In this document: positions 44,677 through 53,523 of the stretch, one piece after another
How positions within the stretch are numbered: position 1 is the first letter of the stretch
Layout: each line of letters opens with the position of its first letter
NCBI GenBank assembly: GCA_947568835.1
Contig: OX387609.1
Span: 12,579,708 to 12,643,707, forward strand
From: Protonemura montana
Lineage: Eukaryota > Arthropoda > Insecta > Plecoptera > Nemouridae
Length of the DNA: 64,000 nt
Direction of reading: 5' to 3'
Program-made: the position numbers and the translations under genes
Notes under the pieces: model-generated
The model's input: the letters and a program-made list of their open reading frames with translations, nothing else
Databases searched by the model: none
Told to the model about the DNA's origin: nothing

Positions 44677-46180
44677 ATGGACGCCGACGCCCCCTCGTGG
44701 CTGGACGCCGCGTTCTTCCAAGCGATGCTGAGGGACGCCGAAGATGACGCCGACCTCGTGGTCGACGCAGTAGACGTGCGCCTTGGAGTGGGCAAGGGCG
44801 AGAACTATGGTAGCTACATCCACAAGGCGGATGTGACGATCACAAAAGGTATTGTTTTGTATTGTAATGTATTGTATATTTTGGCTACTGACAGGAACAT
44901 GGTGTTTGTATATAATAATATAATTCTTAAGTTAACAACATTTCGAGATACATGATACATGACATGATTTAGCTCATTATGGTTTTTAACCTACGCCTAC
45001 TTACGAAAACATTTCACTCAAATCTAATGCTTAGAGTCTTAAACATTCTGTCAAAACTGTACTTCGACTGAGAAATCGGCTGAGTTCTGTCTCCTTTTTT
45101 TTGCCCGTGCCAGGCGCTAAACGCGACCACCGCCACCTGATGGTAAAGAGTTTACCTGACGGCGAGACCTTCCAGAAGATTATAGTTGAGAGTCAGGTCT
45201 TCCAAAAGGAGGAGAAGGTTTACGCTGAGCTGCTTCCGTTGTTCCGTCGCCTGCAGGAGTCTTCAGGGACGCCGGTCACACCACTGGGCTGTGCTTACTA
45301 CCGAACCACGCGGCCCTACACCGTGGCCATGGCGGACCTGTCTATGCGAGGCTACCGCGTGGCAAATCGTCGAGAGCGACTTGACCTTCAGCACTGCTTG
45401 CTGGTCATGCGTTCTCTTGCACGATTCCACGGGCTGTCACGAGGAGCGCTGCGAGAGGACCCGTCACTCAAGACCACCTTCCCTGACACGTACTTGTCGC
45501 CGACCAAGCGTGCTAAGACTCAACACTACCAGGGCAGGAACGTGGTGGGTCTGGCCAAAGTCATCAAGACATGGGAAGGGTTTGAAGAGTACGGGGACCG
45601 ACTGCTTGCCTCCAACGTGCTGGACAAGGTGATCGACCGGCTTGCCATCGGCTCCAAGTTCTTGGTGCTCTGTCATGGGGACTGCTGGCTCAACAACATG
45701 ATGTTTAGCTACTCGCCGGAGGGTGACGTCGAGGACCTGCTCTTCGTTGACTACCAGCTGTGTCGCTACATTTCGTTGACGTACGACCTCCAGTATTTCA
45801 TGCACTCGAGCGTTCGGGACGAAGTGAGGACGCTGCACTGGGACGAATTGATCGCCGCGTACCACGAGACTTTCCTCCAAACGCTGCGTTCCATCGGCCT
45901 CGACACGACCTCGACCTTCACGCTGAGCGAACTTCTTGCGGAGTTGTCTGCTTGTGCATCTGTAGGGCTGTTCACCACCTTGATGGTTCTGCCCATCGCA
46001 CTGGCAGAGCCGAGCGATGCGCCGGACTTCACGAAGCTCGACATGTTCGACCCTGAGGCTCCCAGCGATGCGTGCGCACCTGCCAAGTTGTGCATCATGG
46101 AGCGTGCCTACTCTGGGGCGAGGTACCGGGCAGCTATGGAGTCGATGCTACCGGGATTTAGACAAGCTAGGGTCTTGTAG
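44677..46180 (+). CDS. Ecdysteroid kinase-like (EcKinase/CHK) protein, two exons
   Basis: The joined frame (44,677-44,848 and 45,114-46,180) is 412 residues, the normal length for EcKinase/CHK-like small-molecule kinases. These phosphorylate hydroxyl groups, in insects on ecdysteroid hormones and probably on xenobiotics. Motifs in order are HLMVKSLP with the ATP-binding Lys69, VFQKEEKVY with Glu90, the Brenner motif CHGDCWLNNMMF with H245 and D247, and LLFVDYQLCR with the metal-binding D270. The intron is GT-AG (donor AAAAG/GT, acceptor TGCCAG) with phase 1. The ATG lies 12 bases after an acceptor CTTGCAG, so a 5' non-coding exon is likely. A possible poly(A) signal AATAAA is at 46,580. All catalytic residues are present, so it should be active. 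It is GC-rich compared with its surroundings. The substrate is not known. Confidence 0.9.
44849..45113 (+). other. Intron of the EcKinase-like gene
   Basis: 265 bases from GTATTG to TTTTTTGCCCGTGCCAG, with a pyrimidine-rich tract before the acceptor. It is AT-rich, unlike both exons. Confidence 0.88.
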
Positions 46181-46189
46181 TGAACCAGT

Positions 46190-46725
46190 TCATCTTGCCA
46201 AGTCTGGTCAGGACGAGGTCTTGTAGTAAACCAGGTTAAACCTCCAGGCGTTAGGGCGAACAACCCTCTTGGCAAATTTGGTTACAATTCGCAACAAACA
46301 GATGTACTCCGGCGGGCACCGTGCATAACAATTTCCGATTCGCTACCAACTTCTCTTGTTGTCATATGAACTTTACTCAAGTTGTTCATGAGAAATTATC
46401 TTGTTCGGTAGTCAACCGTTGGTAGCGGTAGTCGCTGCTAGCGCTGCTACTCTTGCACTAGTGGCTGGTTCACTTCCGGTATCTCTCATTCGTAGGTTTC
46501 TCACTAAAAATTCATGTCCAGAGAATTAAACGAAATATTCTTGTGCCGGTGTTTTTTCTGGACCTTGCCGTTGTTACTTAATAAATTACAGCCCTTGATG
46601 TGTAAAACAAAGACCATTGTTTGGTTTCTGGCTGTTAAAAGGTTCTTACATTTTTTTCCTTGACCACAAGTTTAACCGATACCCCAAGATAAACAGTTCA
46701 TTCTTTACGCTAGGGGCCGAAGCCT
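46190..46725. other. 3' flank of the EcKinase-like gene
   Basis: Holds the presumed 3' UTR. CAAGTCTGGTCAGGACGAGG-like words repeat the end of the coding region: TAGGGTCTTGTAGTGAACCAG at the stop is echoed by AGGTCTTGTAGTAAACCAGG about 50 bases on, a small tandem duplication over the stop codon. The AATAAA at 46,580 is a candidate poly(A) signal. Confidence 0.5.
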
Positions 46726-46733
46726 GGTAAATC

Positions 46734-46890
46734 CCACCGGTCCTTGTGAGATCACCGAAGTTAAGCAACACTGCGCTGGGTCAGGTATTGTATGTGTGAC
46801 CACCGAACGGTTTGACGTGTTGGAAAAACTACCCTCGTGAGATCATCGAATTTAAGCCATCCATTACCTGATTCGGTTCAATGGGGCGCG
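46734..46890 (+). mobile_element. 5S-rRNA-derived SINE head, dimer
   Basis: The first unit has GAGATCACCGAAGTTAAGCA and GTCAGGTATTG, then GTGTGACCACCGAACGGTTT. The second follows directly with ACGTGTTGG and GTGAGATCATCGAATTTAAG. The second unit is more diverged. The order matches the minus-strand dimer at 43.54-43.68 kb. No target duplication was found. Confidence 0.65.
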
Positions 46891-46954
46891 AAATGTGTCA
46901 TGCAGACCATTGTTTAAGGAAATCAAAATTCTTCCTCTACCATGCATATATATA

Positions 46955-47365
46955 TATATATCTATTGTTGCATAATGTTACATCAAGTCAATGGCTATAA
47001 CAATAGATTAAGGAATAAGGGCAATGTACCATTACCAAAATATCGGCTAGAACTGCTCACAAAGGATCCGATATATGCAGGCAGCAAATTGTTTAATGCT
47101 TTGCTGCAGACTGAACATTTTAAAAGGAGAATATTTTGTCAGAAGCCTAAAATCCTATCTGTTGGATAATTGTTTATATAACGTGGAAGAATAATTATGC
47201 CGGCTGTCTTGTTCAGTAAGAAAGAAAGGAAAGATTAGTGTGCTTTCATATTGTTTGTATAAAATGACAATGTATAATTTTAATTTAATGACTGTGTATA
47301 TTGTTTTTATGATGCAAATGGACAATACATATTAATATTATTATTATTATAATCATTATTAATGT
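46955..47365 (+). mobile_element. 5'-truncated LINE 3' end
   Basis: A plus-strand frame to the TAA at 47,167 reads YNNRLRNKGNVPLPKYRLEL and then YAGSKLFNALLQT. This matches the end of the reverse-transcriptase protein of CR1/I-like LINEs (N-T-R-x-x, then Y-x-x-x-L-x-N-x-L-P). A 3' UTR follows and ends in ATATTAATATTATTATTATT, the microsatellite tail. It sits between two 5S-derived pieces that face each other. A TA run at 46,946-46,960 precedes it. Confidence 0.65.
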
Positions 47366-47435
47366 TGCTTAACTTCGGTGATCTCACGCAGACCGGTGTT
47401 GCCAACACGCCAAACCATCCGGTGACTTACCGTTT
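47366..47435 (-). mobile_element. 5S-rRNA-derived SINE head, truncated
   Basis: On the minus strand it reads GGTTTGGCGTGTTGGCAACA and GAGATCACCGAAGTTAAGCA, then stops abruptly at the LINE tail. Only the front of the 5S-like unit is left. Confidence 0.6.
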
Positions 47436-47649
47436 CTAGGTGGAGGAAGCGTTGGTCGCCGACTCCAGGAGAGCGATTATGTAGAAATTATAAGGATCCA
47501 AATAATTTATAAGGATCATTATCTCCGATACAAGGATCTATAAAGCAAAGAGCGATTGCGTACAATTTTATGGATCCATACACCTTGGTTCATGTCCATA
47601 AAGCTATGGACTCTGAATTAAGTTATCGGCCGATATATGAGTATTCAAA

Positions 47650-48412
47650 ATGGCGGAAGATTTTGTCGACTACCATATTGCTCAAGAGTTTGTAGATGAG
47701 GAGGAAGAAGACGAAGCTGATAATGTTGAAAATGAGGAAATACAATACCATTTAATTCACATGTACCGTCTTCCAAAGCAAGCGGTACATGATCTCGTTT
47801 CCGCACTTCACCCACATTTGAGGCCATGTCAGCGCAGTAGGTACTGCTATTCCCCAATGGATGCGAGAAAGTAAAATTATTATTATCTCTTTGAATTCAC
47901 CCGCCAGTTTCTTCACTAAAAGCTACGCCCACCTCAATCATCTGACAGCTTGAATTCTGTCAGTCCGATGTTAGCGCTGCTTGGCAACACACATTTTTTG
48001 CTTCTTTTTCGTTCATTTTTCCTAACATTTAAGATGATGTATTGTAAATGTTCAAGAAAGGTTCAAGCAGACACTTTTTTGTTTAAGGTGCTCACAACGT
48101 TAGACTTCCTCGCTTCTGGTAACTACCAGAGGAGAGTTGGACAAAATTTCCCGTCTCCGATGAGCCAAACATCAGTCTCTATTGTGGTGGAGGAGGTTGT
48201 GAAAGCTATCAACGATCACCAACTTTATCAGTGGGTTCAAAGCATGTGTCACTCTCCACAACATTGGAATACACTATCGACTGCCAAATCCGGAACCAAT
48301 GTTTGATGACATCGACGCAGTGGTGAACGCCCCCGCCCAGTTGCAAGCAGCCGATGTACATGCGGCTGGCCATGCAGCACGAGCCCGCGTTGTTCCGAGA
48401 CTTCTTCACTAA
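47650..48412 (+). pseudogene. Harbinger transposase lacking its DDE core
   Basis: The start MAEDFVDYHIAQEFVDEEEE and YRLPKQAVHDLVSALHPHLR are the N-terminus of a HARBI1-like transposase, ending at a donor AGAAA/GTAAAA near 47,871. After an intron ending TTTGTTTAAG (about 48,088), LTTLDFLASGNYQRRVGQNF and SQTSVSIVVEEVVKAIND follow, the normal N-terminal helix-turn-helix-like part. Then, after a frame change near 48,245, the sequence jumps to LHNIGIHYRLPNPEP and VVNAPAQLQAADVHAAGHAA, the normal extreme C-terminus, ending at TAA 48,410. The whole catalytic region (GVIDGT, GDSGY, final Glu) is missing. An AATAAA lies at about 48,444. Confidence 0.82.
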
Positions 48413-48697
48413 CTAGCCCTCCCTTTCCAATTCCAACAATCTTAAATAAACATTCAGAGTATCTTTACTTTTCAAGCACCATGTGTCGGTATTGTAATGT
48501 TATATTTTTTATTTTTAATAATGCGCAAATGAACATAAATGATAGTTTATTTTTACTCTACAAATAACAAGTATTAATTTACATATGTACTATAGTATCA
48601 CAGATCAAACTGTATGTATGTGATTGTATTATATATACTATGTTTTATAATGCTATAAAGTTAATTTAAAGGAGAGTAAGCTGCGCAGCATTTATGG

Positions 48698-50037
48698 CTA
48701 ACGGTTTTGACGGTAATTTTCAGCCATTGATTCCGCCAGCAGACCAAATTTTGAAACTGCCGTTTCAAATGCTATGGTTCGCTTCCTTCCCTCAATTAAT
48801 TGCTGTTTAGCTATATCCACCATCTCTTTTTTCAGAGCCAGCAGAGCCTTATTGATTTCAAGATTTTCTTTCTCAACAGCTAGGCGCTCCATGTCGTTCT
48901 TGGTCCTGTCACTTGCGCCATGCACATACGATTCCGCTACGGCCATGGCTTCAGCGGATGAAGGAGCGAAATTTTTGCTAGATGTCTTTCGTTTCTTAGG
49001 TTGGGGCTCTGCAACAAGGTTTCATATTATTGTGAATGTACGTAAAAGCCTAAAGAATACAATCTCATACATTATACTAATTAATTTTATTTTGTAATTA
49101 GCTTCACAGGAGCTTTTTTCGTCTTTGGCTCCAAGAACTGTTCAAAAGGTGTCTCAGCGATCACCTGGCAAATAAAAACCGTAAGCATTTAATGTTTTTG
49201 AAACAAAATTAATTAAATTGAATAGTATTGTTATTTTTCAGTTATCTTACCACGTAATTTTCTGTTCAAATGTCGTCCAAAGATATTTCGATGTCATCGT
49301 CCAAGGCCCAAAATGCCTCATTCCTGAGCGCTGATGACGGCTGGTGTTGTGTTCTGCTGGTTGATGTTGTTGGCGGCTGGTCATTAGAGGCAGGTGGCCG
49401 GGCTCCTCCCTCCGGCAACTCGTTATCGCCAACTACGGCCTCCTCCGTCAAGATTTCCAAACAGAGCTCTTCCAACTGGGTCAATGGCTTTGGGGGAGAT
49501 CCACCCCCCGTCCCTCGTTGGTATTTGGCGATGTAAGATGCCTTTGATTTTACCTTACATTTCCAGTCTTGCCATGACTGTAAGTACAAGATAAGTGGAA
49601 GTTAACAAAAATTTAGCCCACATTTCCAGTCTTGCCATGACTGTAAAATATTTTACATGAATGGTTGCATTAGTCCAAAATGGCTCAAATATGTAGGTAT
49701 CTGAACCATTACATTTTTTATGTTCAATTGACATTCTGTGAATTGGGAACCACTTAATAGGTAGTGGATTGTAATATTTATGTTTCCTTCTCTGTGATAA
49801 TTGGTACCATTGCAGAATGCTGAATCGTGTTACCTTCATCCAATTCGTTGAATCCTTCGTGGTACCGTCCCCGCAAGCATTGAGCTGGTTGGCAAGTGCC
49901 TGTTTTAACTCTAATTGCTTGTCCCGGCCCCGAGCCCCAACAAATTCCCCTCGTTGGAAGGCCGGGTGCTCCGCTATAAACGAAAGCATGATGTTTCGCT
50001 GCTTGTCGGTTACGTGAGATCTCCTAAGGTAAGATAA
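48698..50037 (-). CDS. Harbinger Myb/SANT-like DNA-binding protein, copy A
   Basis: Minus-strand exons are 50,037-49,834 (SHVTDKQRNIMLSFIAEHPA through LNACGDGTTKDSTNWMK), 49,577-49,266 (SWQDWKCKVKSKASYI and a Pro/Ser-rich part), probably 49,164-49,108, and 49,008-48,698 (PQPKKRKTSSKNF, then a coiled coil MERLAVEKENLEINKALLAL to the stop). The first two exons form a Myb/SANT-like trihelix domain with the W-x-x-W-x-D-W-K signature. PKKRK looks like a nuclear signal. Exon 1 to 2 joins cleanly in phase 0; the later junctions are less certain because exon 2 is open to a stop. It lies tail-to-tail with the deleted transposase at 47.65-48.41 kb, the usual two-gene plan of Harbinger. It would bind element ends. 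Confidence 0.7.
49556..49680 (-). repeat. Duplicated splice acceptor of SANT copy A
   Basis: The acceptor plus exon start (ACAGTCATGGCAAGACTGG AAATG, minus strand) occurs twice, about 60 bases apart, at 49,578 and about 49,640. The upstream copy leads into GGGCTAAATTTTTG and stops. SANT copy B has a single acceptor, so this is a local tandem duplication in copy A. Confidence 0.7.
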
Positions 50038-50039
50038 CT

Positions 50040-51040
50040 GTAATGTAAGAAAAATAAATTATTTAAAATATGAATGCTATTGTTCCTGAGTGCTTAAATA
50101 AACAAATTACTTCCCTAATTTTCATTTGTATTCAATGCACCTGACCAATCCTTACTTTCTGTCAAGTTCAATCCTATTACAATTTATTTTCATCCAAAAT
50201 TATGGAAGAAGTCTGCATTTTTCAAATAAAATATGTATTTTAAGCCAGTCTTGAAGGCTGAAAACTTCATAGGAGAGAGTGGATACCCTATACAACTTTT
50301 GATATAATTTTGTGTATTAACTGATAATTTCAATGAAATGCTAAGTAAATAATTATAAATTCTACGTGATGGCCATCACTCAGACGTCTTCATTAACGGC
50401 TGTATGGACTTCTTAGGATTACAAGAACGAACTTCGTGACGTCACAGCACGATCTTAAAACTATAGCTTCTGTATGTCGGAGAGCTTTGAAACCTCTTCC
50501 AATCGATTTGTTGGAAAAAACCAATCGAAAGATGTAGACGGTGACATTCGCCTAACTATCGTATTTCCGCGTTTAAAAGCCAATATAGCTTCGAAAAATA
50601 CCAAATCGTAACATTTCAACATTTTGTTCTTGTCGTTATTGTTCTTCGCCACAAGTCCTGACTGCGCATGCTCGCTGCGTGGAATTCCTCAACTCGAGTA
50701 TTTAACATTTAATATCAATTTATTGGAGCTTTTTGAAAGTTGGATGAAGCCAAAATTGGAAATATATATGCAGCGTGTAATAAATTAATACACTTTTATA
50801 AGGGATGCATTCACCCTCAGTAGCCAGTGGCCAGTATTCAGTGATCGCTTAGGTTCATGCTAGTATTTGATCAATTATTTCCGTTGAAGTTCACGGATGA
50901 CGGGTAGTCTAGTGGATCCAGAAGCCAGATAGCCCAGATTCATTGCAAATAACGTGATGCTCGGTTCGTATCGCAGAGCACGAAAATATTTTGCATTTTC
51001 AGTTTTAAACTGTATGAACAGTGAATGTCTAATTTGATAC
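50040..51040. other. AT-rich stretch with a repeat shared with 53,390-53,510
   Basis: At 50,150-50,360 a block matches 53,390-53,510. Shared words are CTTTCTGTCAAGTTCAATCC, TATTTTAAGCCAGTCTTGAA and GCTGAAAACTT or ACTGAAAACTT. A minus frame at 50,461-50,652 has no motif. No gene is seen. Confidence 0.55.
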
Positions 51041-51044
51041 AACC

Positions 51045-51400
51045 AGTAAATTTATTTATTTATTTATTTAATGCTTCGTACAATTACAGAGTATTTGTGT
51101 GAGCCTAATTGTTAAGGAACTTATATCATCAATTTAGTTCCATATTTAACTTATAATTGTATTTAAATATTCTTCTATTGAATAGTACGGATTTTGGATT
51201 AAGAAAGCTTTGAGAGTAGTGTTAAAGATGGTACGGGTTGGCAAATTAGTGATGGATGTTGGGAGATGGTTATAAATTGTTGTGCAGAGGTAATGTGGGC
51301 TGTGTTCTAAGAGGGAATGGGAGTGAGTGCAAAAATATGCAAAAATTGAATTTCCAGAAGTAACCACCCTTTAGCAAAAAGAATTGAAATAACCCTAAAA
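51045..51400 (-). mobile_element. 5'-truncated LINE 3' end with TAAA-type tail
   Basis: The minus-strand frame ends YNHLPTSITNLPTRTIFN, then KAFLIQNPYYSIEEYLN and a stop. This is the C-terminal end of a LINE reverse-transcriptase protein (N-x-L-P, then K-x-F-L-x-x-x-Y-Y-S-x-E-E-F/Y). The 3' end at about 51,050 is a run of TAAA units on the minus strand, so this belongs to a different LINE family from the TAA-tailed ones. Confidence 0.65.
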
Positions 51401-51406
51401 GAAACT

Positions 51407-52475
51407 AACCAATTCGTTTAAAAAAAGACGACGTCTTCATTGATTGAGTGTACCAATAGGTAGGAAATGAAGCCACAATAAACTTTGTAAATAATTGCCA
51501 GAACTGGAAACATGTAGCGTTCAAAAGAATTGAAATATACGTAAATGCAGACGTCTATCCCCTCCCTCCCCCCCTCCCCCAGCCAATCGCACGATATCGT
51601 CACCCTATCCCCATGCATAAATTAGGACAATAGCCAAAGGTAATAATCACTTTGCGCTTACGAGACTACGATTTCGGCTATGGCCATTAGCATTGCTCTT
51701 ATGGAACTAACAATTCGTCCAAGTCAAATAGTAGACGAGCACGTTGCCTCGGCCGGGGAGTGCGTGCACGACCGCACTTTGACAAATCACCAGCAATTTA
51801 ACATTGCTCTTATGGGAGGATGGACTCCCGGGAAACAAGGATTGAAACCGAACGGTTTGGCGTGTTGGAAACACCGGTTCTCGTTGGATCACCGAAGTTA
51901 AGCAACACTGCGCTGAGTCAGGTATTGGATGGGTGACCATCATACACATGACCAGTTCTGTTTGGGAGAGAGGTTGGAGGGATGAAAGTTAGTACAGCAA
52001 CTTCACTCGCCTTGCTTATCAACCTCTCGACAGCATGGATTTGTGGAGAATTCCTGCTGTTCGAGTTGTACCGTCCTTCGGAAGGGACGTTTAGCCGGTG
52101 ATCCCCTTGGTGCTACGTGCCGGCACCGGGCTTCCCGTCTTCCCTTCTAGGTTATGTTAGGTTCATCATCACCCTCATCGTCATCCACTCATTCACCGAC
52201 GCCATTAGACCCGTGCCACATGACCAGATGTCAAAACAGTGCGTCGCTAAACACCACAAATCAATCAATCAACAAGGATTGAAATTTCAAAGTGCATGGG
52301 CTGGGGTGGGGGGGAGGGAGGGGATAGACGTCTGCATTTACGTATATTTCAATTCTTTTGAACGCTACATGTTTCCAGTTCTGGCAATTATTTACAAAGT
52401 TTATTGTGGCTTCATTTCCTACCTATTGGTACACTCAATCAATGAAGACGTCGTCTTTTTTTAAACGAATTGGTT
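51407..52475. mobile_element. Fold-back element with long inverted arms
   Basis: The arms at 51,407-51,584 and 52,299-52,475 are inverted copies. About 150 bases from AGGGAGGGGATAGACGTC to GACGTCGTCTTTTTT appear identical by eye, and each arm contains the same 55-codon frame. The outer ends read AACCAATTCGTTT and its complement. The loop is about 714 bases, of which 437 are a later SINE insertion (with its extra target copy); without it the loop is about 277 bases. No transposase is encoded and no target duplication of the whole element was found. Identity of the arms points to recent formation or gene conversion. Confidence 0.78.
51848..52270 (+). mobile_element. Complete 5S-rRNA-derived SINE with 14-bp target duplication
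   Basis: The element is 423 bases. Its head is 5S-rRNA-like: GATCACCGAAGTTAAGCAAC, then TATTGGATGGGTGACC at 51,923-51,938, which is the conserved internal control region. The body follows, and the tail ends AAACACCACAAATCAATC with (AATC)n, as in CR1/L2-type LINE tails. It is flanked by AACAAGGATTGAAA at 51,834-51,847 and again at 52,271-52,284, a perfect 14-base target duplication. It lies inside the loop of the fold-back element, so it inserted later. Confidence 0.85.
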
Positions 52476-52502
52476 CGTTTTTTTGATGGTTTTATAACTT
52501 AC

Positions 52503-52561
52503 CGCGATCGGCTTCTTGCTTCTCCAAGAGAACTTATTGCGCCACTTCCACTTTCTGACAT
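52503..52561 (-). CDS. Possible short first exon
   Basis: On the minus strand, ATG at 52,561 opens MSESGSGAISSLGEARSRSR and reaches a good donor CGCG/GTAAGT at 52,503. No downstream exon is found; the fold-back element starts about 28 bases later in the minus sense. This could be the start of a host or transposon gene whose later exons lie left of 51.4 kb, or chance. Confidence 0.28.
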
Positions 52562-52707
52562 TTTCCTTGCTATAACTTGCAATTTGTTTTGCAAAATGTG
52601 TAAATATTTTGAAATTCGTCGCTCATCTGTGACAGTGTCACTTGAGAAATAAAGCATACTGCGCATGCTCGAACTATACTACCTTGTCAGAAAATGTCTA
52701 TCCCGAA

Positions 52708-53245
52708 AAGATAATAATAATAATAAAAATGTTTATTGACAGTATACATTTAAATAAAATGTTTTGTTTCGCTATGTAGGTACAAATAAAAGTAAATTAC
52801 AATCTAAATACATTTCCTATAGAATTCGTCGATACAATAAAACTCTTTCTCCAGACAATAATTTTGTACATGAAATTTAAAAGTGTGTACATTTGTTATT
52901 TCCTGAAGCTCCTTTGGCAGCGCGTTATGTAAATGAACACCATTAAAATGTAGTCCAGTTTCATAAAATGTGGTTCTGTGTTGCTTGCTAGTTGGTAAGT
53001 GTTCATATCTAGTGTTGTAAATATGATTTGTTTTGTTTTCAAATGAGGTCAGGTTCAACTTTATAAAGTACACGGCTTCTAAAATATAGAAAGATGTCAG
53101 AGTTAAAATTTTAAAATCTTTAAAAACACTCTTGCAGCTATCACCTTTCTTGCGTCCAGTCATTATCCTAAGTGCGTACTTCTGTAATTTAAAAAAAATT
53201 TCAATATACTTTCTTTCAGCCCCTCCCCAAAAAACATGGCCGGGA
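52708..53245 (-). mobile_element. 5'-truncated LINE 3' end with TAA tail
   Basis: The minus-strand frame starts WGGAERKYIEIFFKLQKYAL followed by RIMTGR, and goes on to FKILTLTSFYILEAVYFIKL, YNTRYEHLP and HNALPKELQ before the stop at 52,804. W-G-x...L-Q-K-x-x-x-R-I and the N-x-L-P end are the C-terminal region of CR1/Jockey/I-like reverse transcriptases. The 3' UTR ends in a TTATTATTATTATT run at about 52,710-52,726. The frame has no stop over about 145 codons. Confidence 0.72.
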
Positions 53246-53389
53246 GATTTCGAATGGTTTCGTGAACGATTGAGTTACGCAATCGCTATCATATCGATTT
53301 CGAAATCACCATCGTTAACAAAACCGAGTGCTTTCAAAACCGATCGGTTTTGTAAAAAGTTACATGATCGCTCTCCTGTACCTGACTTT

Positions 53390-53510
53390 CTGTCAAGTTC
53401 AATCCTATTAGGTACAATTTCAATGTATTTTAAGCCAGTCTTGAAGACTGAAAACTTGATTAAATTGTGTGTAATAACTAATATTTTCGACGGAATGATA
53501 AGTATGTAAT
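53390..53510. repeat. Repeat shared with 50,150-50,360
   Basis: See 50,040-51,040. Here it directly follows the 3' end of the SANT copy C gene. It is probably part of a small non-autonomous element. Confidence 0.55.
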
Positions 53511-53523
53511 TAAAAATGATAAC

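Noticed and set aside
45186-45880. Long overlapping frames inside the EcKinase-like exon
   Set aside because: They are shadows of the GC-rich coding frame on other registers and strands.
43541-51950. Functional 5S rRNA genes
   Set aside because: Units are diverged, truncated or dimeric, lack the full 120-base 5S fold, and one has a SINE tail and a target duplication.
51418-52464. Identical 55-codon frames at both ends of the fold-back element
   Set aside because: They are identical only because the arms are inverted copies; the frame shows no domain and one version runs out of the SINE tail.
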